Shown one piece after another: positions 1-5,405 of a DNA stretch of 7,614 nt. Within the stretch, counting starts at the first letter, position 1. Every line of letters begins with the position of its first letter. The position numbers and the translations under genes were made by a program. The notes beneath the pieces were generated by a model. That model saw only the letters and a list, made by a program, of their open reading frames with translations. It made no database searches and was not told the origin of the DNA. Source of the stretch: Phycisphaerales bacterium (GTDB lineage: Bacteria > Planctomycetota > Phycisphaerae > Phycisphaerales > SM1A02); NCBI GenBank assembly GCA_007135295.1, contig SLJD01000137.1, positions 1 through 7,614 on the forward strand, in the 5' to 3' direction.

Positions 1-200
1 AAGCAGCAGTCCAGAAGAACCGCGCGATCGTCGTGCTTGCCGAAGCGGAAGTGCCGAAGGCCATGGCTGAAGCGTTCCGCGCGGGCAACCTCGGCATCAT
101 GGATTACTACCGCATGAAGAACGTGATGGCCGACACCGGCATGCGGGAATCGATCGCCGGCGACGGCAAGGGCGGCCAGGGCGAATCGAGCAGCAACTGA
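1..200 (+). CDS. floA: Flotillin-like protein FloA, C-terminal end (5' part outside window)
   Basis: The reading frame enters from the left edge (first full codon at 3) and ends at TGA 198-200, giving the last 65 residues. Two blocks match what I remember of the FloA (YqfA, UPF0365) C-terminus: AEAEVPKAMAEAFRAGNLG, followed by MDYYRMKN and an ADTxMRxSI block. FloA is an SPFH-family scaffold anchored in the membrane that forms lipid-raft-like microdomains and gathers membrane-associated proteins. The part seen here is the end of the Ala/Glu-rich coiled-coil region and a short Gly/Ser-rich tail that varies in the family. The membrane hairpin and SPFH domain lie upstream of the window. A terminator follows 35 bases after the stop, so this gene ends its transcription unit. 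Identity rests on recognised motifs, not a search. Confidence 0.9.
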   Translation, partial: AAVQKNRAIVVLAEAEVPKAMAEAFRAGNLGIMDYYRMKNVMADTGMRESIAGDGKGGQGESSSN

Positions 201-234
201 CGTCCGGTCGCCGCTTGTACAGTTCAACTCCAGG

Positions 235-265
235 AACCGGTTGCGCCGCGGCGCAGCCGGTTTTT
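235..265 (+). terminator. Intrinsic terminator after floA
   Basis: Positions 235-247 pair with 250-262 as a 13-bp stem that is perfect except for one G-T wobble. In practice the loop would be the four central bases. A run of five T (261-265) follows at once. The stem is GC-rich and the geometry is that of a Rho-independent terminator on the plus strand, 35 bases downstream of the floA stop. It should separate floA from the glycosyltransferase gene. Confidence 0.9.
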
Positions 266-359
266 CTGTAGGGGCGTGATGTGGAGGTCCGTGATCCGTC
301 GGCAGAATGACTGTGCGTGCCGGCGATGTGTCGCATGGCGGCGGTGATGGTTGCGAAGT

Positions 360-1202
360 ATGACGGCGCCGGTGGCGGGCGGTATCATCGGCCCCATCGT
401 GCCGGTGCTTCATGTCGTCATTCCGTTTTTCAATGAACCGGGCACCCTGCGCCCCTGCGTGGAGCGTGTGCTGGCGGTTGAACTTCCCGACGGATGGCGC
501 ATCAGACTGGTCCTCGTTGACGATCATTCGGACGAGGAGATCGGCCGGGCAGCGCGTTCGCTGGCCGATGAGCTTGTCGAACGATCGGTGGACCTCGTGT
601 ATGAAGCGCATGCGGTCAATCGCGGCAAGGGCGCGGCGTTGCAGACGGGATTCGATCGCGTGCTCGCCGAGGCCGATGAAACCGCGGATGTCGCGATCGT
701 TCAGGACGCGGACCTCGAGTATTTTCCGGCAGATTACCCGGCGCTGCTCGCCCCGCTCATCGCCGGCCGATGCGATGTCGTTTATGGCACGCGTTGGGGC
801 CCGCACCGGCAGATCGAAGGCGCCGCGGCGCGGCTGCACATGCTTGGCAACCGGGCGCTGACGGTGATGAGCAACATGCTGACCGGGTACCGGCTGACGG
901 ACATGGAGTGCTGCTACAAGCTCATGCGCATCAGCGTGCTCAATCGCGTCCGGCCGATGCTGACCGAGCCGCGCTTCGGGATCGAGCCGCAGGTCACGGC
1001 GGCGCTGGCGCGGCTTGGCGTGACGATCGAGGAAGTGCCTGTGCGCTACGACCCGCGCAGCGTCGAAGCGGGCAAGAAAATCGGCTGGGTGGACGGCCTG
1101 CGAGCAATCTACGTCATGCTGCGCGAGTGGCGTCGACGCAATGTTGATGCCACCGCCGCCGGCCATGTCGACGAAAGGGGGGCGCGTGACGGGCAATCTT
1201 GA
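360..1202 (+). CDS. Family 2 glycosyltransferase, polyprenyl/dolichyl-phosphate sugar synthase type
   Basis: A 280-residue protein with a GT-A fold pattern. Near the N-terminus is a VVIPFFNE strand (residues 19-26). It is followed by VLVDDHSDE with the nucleotide-binding Asp pair (54-55), the NRGKGAALQTGF block (88-98), and QDADLEY with the metal-binding DxD (116-118). After these come GTRW (143-146), GNRALT, and LTDMECCYKL (179-188), typical of DPM1-like enzymes. Such enzymes move a sugar from a nucleotide donor to polyprenyl phosphate on the cytoplasmic face. No membrane helix is visible, so it is probably peripheral. The donor sugar cannot be read from sequence. The start is uncertain: ATG 360 is preferred, TTG 351 and GTG 399 are in frame, and none has a strong ribosome site. 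The 3' end overlaps the next gene, a membrane protein of the flippase-like superfamily, which suggests one operon for a lipid-linked sugar. Confidence 0.9.
   Translation: MTAPVAGGIIGPIVPVLHVVIPFFNEPGTLRPCVERVLAVELPDGWRIRLVLVDDHSDEEIGRAARSLADELVERSVDLVYEAHAVNRGKGAALQTGFDRVLAEADETADVAIVQDADLEYFPADYPALLAPLIAGRCDVVYGTRWGPHRQIEGAAARLHMLGNRALTVMSNMLTGYRLTDMECCYKLMRISVLNRVRPMLTEPRFGIEPQVTAALARLGVTIEEVPVRYDPRSVEAGKKIGWVDGLRAIYVMLREWRRRNVDATAAGHVDERGARDGQS
1174..1182 (+). promoter_or_regulatory. Ribosome binding site favouring a GTG start at 1186
   Basis: A purine run, AAAGGGGGG, lies just before GTG 1186 inside the 3' end of the glycosyltransferase gene. It is the only good Shine-Dalgarno-like stretch near the candidate starts. 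It favours GTG 1186 over ATG 1141 or ATG 1165, although its spacing to the GTG is short. Its location inside the upstream gene fits translational coupling. Confidence 0.5.
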
Positions 1203-2217
1203 TACGTTGCGCAAGGCCGGCGTTCTTTCCACACGGAAACTCGCCACCCAGATCACCGGCTTTCTGATCGGCGCAGCGCTTCTGGCGTGGTGCATTCATA
1301 CGGCGGTACAGGGCGGTGACTGGAGCCGCATCAAAGAGGCGAGCCCGTGGCTGATCGCCGGGCTGGCGGCGTGCTCAATCGTCAGCCTGGCCACGAATGG
1401 CGCGATGTTCTGGCTGTTCATACGGCCGGTCCGACCGGTCGGGTTTCGTGCGATGCAGTGGCTGAATCTTGTCGCGGGGCTGCTCAACTTTCTGCCGGTG
1501 AGGGTGGGGATGGTCGCCCGCGTGGCGTATCACCTGAAAGTCGATCGGATGCCGCTGCTGCTGCTCGGCGGGTGGTTTGCCGCGATCACATATGTGCTGG
1601 CGATGGCGATCGGCGTGTGCGTGCTCGCGACGCTGGTTCGTCCGGAGATGGACTGGATCTGGATCGCGCTGATTGCCGGCATGCTGCTGCTTGGGGGCGG
1701 GTTGACGCGCACGATGATGCTGCTTCCGTTTGTCGTCCGTCACGGCCGGGGAATGGATCGCATGCTCTCCGACCGGCGGACGTTGTGGGGCGGGATCGTG
1801 CTGCGGCTGGTCGACATCTCGGCGTATCTCGGGCGCATGGCGTGTGCGGCGGCGATACTCGGTTTGAATCTTCCATGGTCAGATATCATGATTCTCGCGA
1901 TCATGGCCCTGGCGTTCAGCGTGAATCCGCTGGGGCGGTTCGGTTTTCGCGAGTGGGCGCTGACCATCGTCGCGACACGCCTCATCGCCGCGGACATGAC
2001 CGAAGCAGAGATTCAGGCGACGTCTGCCCAGCTCGCGCTGATTGATTCCGCCGGTGAAGCGATCGTCGCCATTCCGGCCGGCGCGATCGCGTTGTTCTGG
2101 TACGTCCGGCAGTGGCGTGCGGCGCCTCCGCTGACGGTGCGTGACGCGACGGCGGCGCCGGCGGCACCGCACACGGACGATCGTGGCGCGGATCCCCCGG
2201 TCGACCGTGACCCATAG
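1186..2217 (+). CDS. Polytopic membrane protein, LPG-synthase/flippase-like superfamily
   Basis: A 343-residue hydrophobic protein with about seven or eight membrane segments, roughly at residues 21-40, 54-78, 124-150, 157-182, 202-226, 232-246 and 288-308. Two landmarks fit the LPG_synthase_TM / UPF0104 (AglD-like) superfamily: an N-x-LP-x-R-x-G motif (NFLPVRVG, 101-108) between the second and third helices, and a P-L-G-R-F-G-x-R-E motif (248-256), which corresponds to the usual PGG(L/I)G-x-RE. Proteins of this group accompany glycosyltransferases and are thought to act on lipid-linked intermediates. The catalytic soluble domain of MprF is absent, so this is not a lysyl-PG synthase. The C-terminal 35 residues are Ala/Pro/Asp-rich and look disordered. 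I chose GTG 1186 because of the purine run before it. ATG 1141 would add 15 residues (a proline-rich start) and enlarge the overlap with the upstream gene from 17 to 62 bases. Confidence 0.8.
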   Translation: MTGNLDTLRKAGVLSTRKLATQITGFLIGAALLAWCIHTAVQGGDWSRIKEASPWLIAGLAACSIVSLATNGAMFWLFIRPVRPVGFRAMQWLNLVAGLLNFLPVRVGMVARVAYHLKVDRMPLLLLGGWFAAITYVLAMAIGVCVLATLVRPEMDWIWIALIAGMLLLGGGLTRTMMLLPFVVRHGRGMDRMLSDRRTLWGGIVLRLVDISAYLGRMACAAAILGLNLPWSDIMILAIMALAFSVNPLGRFGFREWALTIVATRLIAADMTEAEIQATSAQLALIDSAGEAIVAIPAGAIALFWYVRQWRAAPPLTVRDATAAPAAPHTDDRGADPPVDRDP

Positions 2218-2393
2218 CGCTCCGGCCGCGCAAGATTGACGCGCAAGGTCCGCGTGAAGGCGCACGATCCGCATGCCAATCGCCCCCGTGGAATGCCCAG
2301 CGGCGCGCCGGCCGTCTCAGGCCGTGCGACGTTCCGGCGATCGAGTCGCGCAATACCTGAGTGGGCAGCAACTTACAACGTGTCGGGCGAAAT

Positions 2394-2427
2394 GCCGGCA
2401 GAGGCGGGGACATTCTGCTCTGCCGGC
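2394..2427. repeat. Perfect 10-bp inverted repeat with a 14-base loop
   Basis: GCCGGCAGAG at 2394-2403 is matched exactly by its reverse complement at 2418-2427, enclosing a 14-base spacer. No T-run follows on either strand, so it is not a classical terminator. It could be a structured RNA element, a protein-binding palindrome, or part of an untranslated region. Confidence 0.6.
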
Positions 2428-2553
2428 GGCACGCGGCACAGCCATTGCGTCGCATTGAGCGGGTGCGAATCGACGAACGGATGCGTCGAGACGGCCACGG
2501 ACGGCCGGCAGTCACCCGCATGTCATCCGCGCATGAACACGCGTTGTACCGAT

Positions 2554-2576
2554 CGCCCCGACTGACCATCGGGGCG
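2554..2576. repeat. Perfect 8-bp hairpin, possible transcript end
   Basis: CGCCCCGA at 2554-2561 pairs exactly with 2569-2576 around a 7-base loop. It lies 47 bases past the stop of the minus-strand small membrane protein gene, where a terminator would be expected. No T-run follows on either strand, so termination would be weak, or the hairpin may only stabilise a 3' end. Confidence 0.45.
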
Positions 2577-2622
2577 TTCGGTGCGCGCACGCGGAATGGA
2601 CTCCGGTCGGCTTGCTTGCCCC

Positions 2623-2844
2623 TTATGCTGCCGAGCCGGACGCAGCGGGTTTGAACAGCGCCGCGTCGAGAACTGACCAGATGTGAATCAGCCAGCCGAG
2701 GACGATGGACCACAACACCGCCGCGAGCACGAACATGATGATCGCCATGAGCAGCCGCCCCTGAATCAACTGGCCGAGTCCCGGAATGACGAGACTGCAC
2801 AGCGCTGCGATGACGTTCCCGGCGGATCCCTGTCCCGTGCTCAT
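2623..2844 (-). CDS. Small membrane protein of 73 residues, unknown function
   Basis: A short Gly/Ser N-terminus is followed by an almost continuous hydrophobic stretch. Residues 11-26 form a first segment ending in IPGLGQLIQGR (20-30), residues 31-51 a clear membrane helix, and 52-64 a further hydrophobic segment with two Trp. The tail is Ala/Ser-rich. The IPGLGQ-(L)-x-QG-R pattern resembles TM2-domain-like and other small bacterial membrane proteins that begin with 'PGLGQ(L/I)Y-x-G', but I cannot assign a family or role. The start is well fixed: ATG 2844 has AAGGAG six bases upstream. An in-frame ATG at 2877 lacks this and would add 11 residues. The gene lies behind the tail-anchored protein gene on the same strand, with 145 bases between them, so it may have its own promoter. 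Confidence 0.75.
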   Translation of the reverse strand: MSTGQGSAGNVIAALCSLVIPGLGQLIQGRLLMAIIMFVLAAVLWSIVLGWLIHIWSVLDAALFKPAASGSAA

Positions 2845-2850
2845 GGTGAT

Positions 2851-2856
2851 CTCCTT
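2851..2856 (-). promoter_or_regulatory. Shine-Dalgarno AAGGAG fixing the start at 2844
   Basis: On the minus strand AAGGAG is followed by six bases and then ATG (2844). This is the most canonical ribosome site in the window. It shows that translation starts at 2844 and not at the in-frame ATG at 2877. Confidence 0.8.
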
Positions 2857-2989
2857 GAGCGGCCGGTTGGTGGTCAATGACTGCCCTGCTCCCCGGGATC
2901 GTTGCCACGGCTCGGTTCATGATACGTCACCCACTTCCCGCCGGATCAGCAGTTGGCCGGGACATCGCATGTTCAGTGTGATGCGGCAG

Positions 2990-3361
2990 TTACACGCCCA
3001 GGCCGTAAAGCACGCGGACGATGATGGCGACAACGGCCGCAATCGCCAGTGCGATCAGAATGCGGCGCAGGCGTGAGGGCTGCCTCGGCTGCCCGTCGCC
3101 GAGCGCATCGTGAATCGCCTGTTCGGCTTCATCGCAGGCGCGGAGAAACCCCGGCCGGTCATCGATGCGGCGATATTCCGATTCGTGGACGAGGCGGTTG
3201 CGGACCGTCGCGATGAAGCGCAGCTGCCGGACCGTCGCCGGAGGCAGGCGGTGTGCGAGACTTGATGTCTTCTCGTGCAGACCGCTGCCGCGTGCGCCGT
3301 GGCGTTCGAGCAGCGACTCAAGTTCCTTGCACCGGGAGATCACGAGATCGATATCGCTCAC
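2990..3361 (-). CDS. Tail-anchored HEPN-like (DUF4145-like) protein, unknown function
   Basis: With GTG 3361 as start the protein has 123 residues. Residues 1-85 are soluble and mostly helical, with the string GLHEK (27-31), then LPPATVRQLRFIATVRNRL (39-57). In the latter, R54-N55-x3-H59 is an RNxxxH motif, the hallmark of HEPN-fold proteins, where Arg and His can form an RNase active site. The (L)RFIATVRNxLVHE pattern recalls small proteins labelled DUF4145-like. An Arg-rich linker (93-100) precedes one hydrophobic helix (101-119) and only four more residues, so the protein should be anchored by its tail with the soluble part in the cytoplasm. The start is uncertain: the frame stays open further upstream and ATG 3457 would give 155 residues. 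That would overlap the divergent gene's start codon, and the extra residues look unlike protein. GTG 3343 is also possible. RNase activity is only a possibility. Confidence 0.7.
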   Translation of the reverse strand: MSDIDLVISRCKELESLLERHGARGSGLHEKTSSLAHRLPPATVRQLRFIATVRNRLVHESEYRRIDDRPGFLRACDEAEQAIHDALGDGQPRQPSRLRRILIALAIAAVVAIIVRVLYGLGV

Positions 3362-3368
3362 GATCCTG

Positions 3369-3374
3369 AGTATA
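3369..3374 (-). promoter_or_regulatory. Candidate -10 box giving a leaderless transcript
   Basis: On the minus strand TATACT (five of six matches to TATAAT) lies seven bases before GTG 3361, so transcription would begin at or next to that start codon. No matching -35 hexamer is seen at 17 bases, and no Shine-Dalgarno stands between. The call is tentative and depends on the chosen start. Confidence 0.3.
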
Positions 3375-3455
3375 ACCGGCTCCTTGCCGGCGAGTTGGCG
3401 AATGAAGTCGCAGACCGTAGGATGCGGCGGTTGACACGCAAACCAGAGGTGACGC

Positions 3456-4145
3456 ATGAGCCAGTTTCCCCAGGATCTTGACGCGGAATTCCAACCGGTC
3501 GGCGAACGGCAGATGAGCGGTCTGGCGATCGGCTCGATCGTGTGCAGTCTCGTCTGCTGCGTGCCCGGCCTGCCGGCGATCGGCGCGTTGCTCGGCATCG
3601 CGTCAGCCGTGACGATCTCATCGAACCCGCAGCGCAAGGGCATGGGGCTGGCGATCGCGGCAATCATCATCGGCGCGAGCATCACCGCGCTGCAGGCGTG
3701 GGGCGGATATCAGTTGTATCAGTTCGGTCAGAGATTGGTTGACTCGATCGAGGAGGCGCCGCGGCAGGTGTTCGAGCCGGTCAACGCGAACGATCCCGAT
3801 GCGTTCCGCGATGCGTTCCACGGGCCGGGGGCGACGGCGTCGGACGACGAGGTGCAGGCGTTCATTGAAGCCGTGCAGGATCGCTACGGCGCGTACCGGT
3901 CCCATCAGCTCGACGACACGCGTGGTGCGGCCCAGCCCGGCATGGGCGACGAGTCGTTTGTCCAGGCCTACGTGGTGGAGTTCGAACACGCGACGGTGGA
4001 AGCGGATGTTGAGATCATCATGGCCGATCCGAACACGGGCCAGTTCGTGTTCAAGCCCGGCGCGGTTCGAATCATCGATCCGGATCGCGACGACCTCGAA
4101 TTTCCGCCCGGCGGGTACCAGCCGGCCGGCGCCGCGACGCCCTGA
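3456..4145 (+). CDS. DUF4190-like two-helix membrane protein with a C-terminal extracytoplasmic domain
   Basis: The protein has 229 residues. Residues 1-20 are polar. Residues 21-75 have the layout of DUF4190: a first helix (21-51, SGLAIGSIVCSLVCC onward), a short turn with SSNPQRKGMG (55-64), and a second helix (64-79, GLAIAAIIIGAS). The rest (100-229) is acidic and soluble, with a predicted alpha/beta character (QAYVVEFEHATVEADVEIIM at 170-189). It could be an NTF2-like or DUF4878-like fold, but I cannot confirm this. Function is unknown. Similar proteins are common and uncharacterised in planctomycetes and other bacteria. The start ATG 3456 is supported by AGAGGTGA at 3445-3452. The gene is divergent from the tail-anchored HEPN-like gene, with 94 bases between their starts, so the two may share a control region. 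Confidence 0.8.
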   Translation: MSQFPQDLDAEFQPVGERQMSGLAIGSIVCSLVCCVPGLPAIGALLGIASAVTISSNPQRKGMGLAIAAIIIGASITALQAWGGYQLYQFGQRLVDSIEEAPRQVFEPVNANDPDAFRDAFHGPGATASDDEVQAFIEAVQDRYGAYRSHQLDDTRGAAQPGMGDESFVQAYVVEFEHATVEADVEIIMADPNTGQFVFKPGAVRIIDPDRDDLEFPPGGYQPAGAATP

Positions 4146-4335
4146 CCGCGGCCACACAGAGCCGGCGCCACGGCGCCCAATGGTCCGGGCAAGCCCGGAT
4201 TCAGCGCAGGTGACCGGCGTCCATACGCCATCTCGCGGCTCAACCGGAGCGTCATCCGGCCGAAGTCCGTCCCCTCATATGCCGATGGAGGTGGTGGCGT
4301 CCGGTCGGTCGGCCTGATGTCGAGGATCGCCAGCC
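4146..4335 (+). other. Gap before mlaF with four short stem-loops
   Basis: This 190-base gap has no convincing gene. It contains four consecutive short inverted repeats: 4164-4177 (6 bp, tight loop), 4184-4199 (7 bp, tight loop), 4216-4229 (5 bp, 4-base loop) and 4244-4259 (5 bp, 6-base loop). The second might be a weak terminator for the preceding gene (TCCGGGC paired with GCCCGGA, then only two T). The series might also be an mRNA leader for the ATPase gene. In DNA this GC-rich such repeats also arise by chance. Confidence 0.35.
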
Positions 4336-5307
4336 ATGAATCAATCCGAGAGCGGGACTGATGCATCATCACTGAGCCGCGCGGCGAGCGGCGGCGGAGC
4401 GGCCCCCGCGCCGGCTTCGGATGAACCGCCGATCATCGCCGTCGACGGGCTGATCAAGCGGTTCGGCGATCAGGTCGTGCTCGACGGCGTGGACCTGTCG
4501 GTCAATCCGGGTGAGACGTTGGTCGTCATGGGCGGGTCGGGAAGCGGCAAGTCGACGCTGCTTCGGCTGATCATCGGGTCGCTCGTGCCCGACGCCGGCG
4601 ACGTGCGGCTGTTCGGCCGGTCGATCTGCCATATGGATGAGGAAGCGCTCAACGAGGTCCGCAAGCGGTTCGGCATCCTGTTCCAGTCCGGGGCGCTGTT
4701 CAACTCGATGACGCTGGCGGAGAACGTCGCTTTGCCGCTTCAGGAACACACGACGCTCGATCATTCGACCATTGACATCATGGTCACGATCAAGCTGGAG
4801 CTGGTCGGCCTGCGCGAGCATGCGGACAAGTACCCGGCGCAGATCTCCGGCGGGATGAAAAAGCGGGCCGGCCTCGCCCGGGCGCTGGCTTTGGACCCGC
4901 AGATCCTGTTTTATGACGAACCGTCGGCGGGACTCGACCCGGTCACATCGGCGCAGATCGATCAGCTCATCGCCGACCTGACGAACAAGCTCGGCGTGAC
5001 GAGCGTGGTCGTGACGCACGAGATGGATTCCGCCTTCCGCATCGCCGACCGGATGATCATGCTCGATCGCGGGCGGGTGCTCATGATTGACGAGCGGCAG
5101 CGGTTCGAGCGGTTGCGCGACCATCCGGGGGATCGGCTTTCCGAGCTTGATGACGCGTCGAAGCTCATCCGCCAGTTTCTGCGCGGCGACGCCGAGGGGC
5201 CGATCACCCAGCGCAAGAGCAGCACTGGCTACGCCGAGGACCTGCTCGGCCGGCCGGTCACCGACCGGACCGAGGGGCCGGCCGTCGAAGCGACGCGCGT
5301 GGCGTAA
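4336..5307 (+). CDS. mlaF: ABC transporter ATP-binding protein, MlaF type
   Basis: A 323-residue ATPase that powers Mla-type phospholipid transport between the membranes. All nucleotide-binding elements are intact: Walker A GGSGSGKST (66-74), Q-loop ILFQSGALF (114-122, Gln 117), signature ISGGMKKRAGLARALALDP (170-188), Walker B ILFYDEPSAGLDP (190-202, Asp 194, Glu 195) and the switch His 228 in VVTHEMDSAF. The GGMKKRA signature and FQSGALF are specific to the MlaF/Ttg2A/MkL group and exclude ordinary sugar or amino-acid importers. Residues 1-32 are a low-complexity Ser/Ala/Gly/Pro extension. Residues 284-323 are a polar tail, so the protein is longer than E. coli MlaF (about 270). A GAGG lies 10 bases before ATG 4336. 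The MCE-protein gene follows after 98 bases, without the MlaE permease gene that usually comes next. Confidence 0.92.
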   Translation: MNQSESGTDASSLSRAASGGGAAPAPASDEPPIIAVDGLIKRFGDQVVLDGVDLSVNPGETLVVMGGSGSGKSTLLRLIIGSLVPDAGDVRLFGRSICHMDEEALNEVRKRFGILFQSGALFNSMTLAENVALPLQEHTTLDHSTIDIMVTIKLELVGLREHADKYPAQISGGMKKRAGLARALALDPQILFYDEPSAGLDPVTSAQIDQLIADLTNKLGVTSVVVTHEMDSAFRIADRMIMLDRGRVLMIDERQRFERLRDHPGDRLSELDDASKLIRQFLRGDAEGPITQRKSSTGYAEDLLGRPVTDRTEGPAVEATRVA

Positions 5308-5388
5308 CGCCGCCTGCTGAGCCGATATACAGCCAGCGTCCGGCCGGGACGGGCGCGGAACCTGATCGCATCGCCGCACGGTCGCGGC

Positions 5389-5397
5389 AAAGGGGAA
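5389..5397 (+). promoter_or_regulatory. Ribosome binding site of the MCE gene
   Basis: AAAGGGGAA lies eight bases before ATG 5406. It supports that start over the second in-frame ATG at 5415, which is three codons later. Confidence 0.6.
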
Positions 5398-5405
5398 TCG
5401 CCACG

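Larger units (their letters stand above)
2218..2622. other. 405-base stretch without a convincing gene
   Basis: It lies between the stop of the flippase-like gene (plus strand) and the stop of the small membrane protein gene (minus strand), so two transcripts converge here. Open frames cross it on both strands, but their translations are Arg/Pro/Ser/Cys-rich without hydrophobic blocks, motifs or a ribosome site, as expected of GC-rich noncoding DNA. It holds two perfect inverted repeats (2394-2427 and 2554-2576), annotated separately. I see no tRNA, IS end or tandem repeat. A short, unrecognised gene or a small RNA cannot be excluded. Confidence 0.6.

Noticed and set aside
2236..2565. A 109-codon plus-strand open frame in the gap after the flippase-like gene
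   Set aside because: There is no ribosome site, no hydrophobic core or motif, and the Arg/Cys/Ser/Pro-rich composition is unlike the neighbouring proteins.
1982..2920. A 312-codon open frame on the minus strand across the gene-free stretch
   Set aside because: It runs antisense to the end of the flippase-like gene and overlaps the small membrane protein gene. Its translation is Arg/Pro/Ser-rich without domains, as GC-rich shadow frames are.
3431..3436. TTGACA on the plus strand before the DUF4190-like gene, as a -35 box
   Set aside because: The hexamer 17 bases further on is GCATGA, overlapping the start codon, so no -10 box fits. It probably matches by chance.
3362..3685. Upstream extension of the HEPN-like frame on the minus strand
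   Set aside because: The part beyond 3457 is antisense to the DUF4190-like gene and has shadow-frame composition. The family-like sequence begins near 3361.
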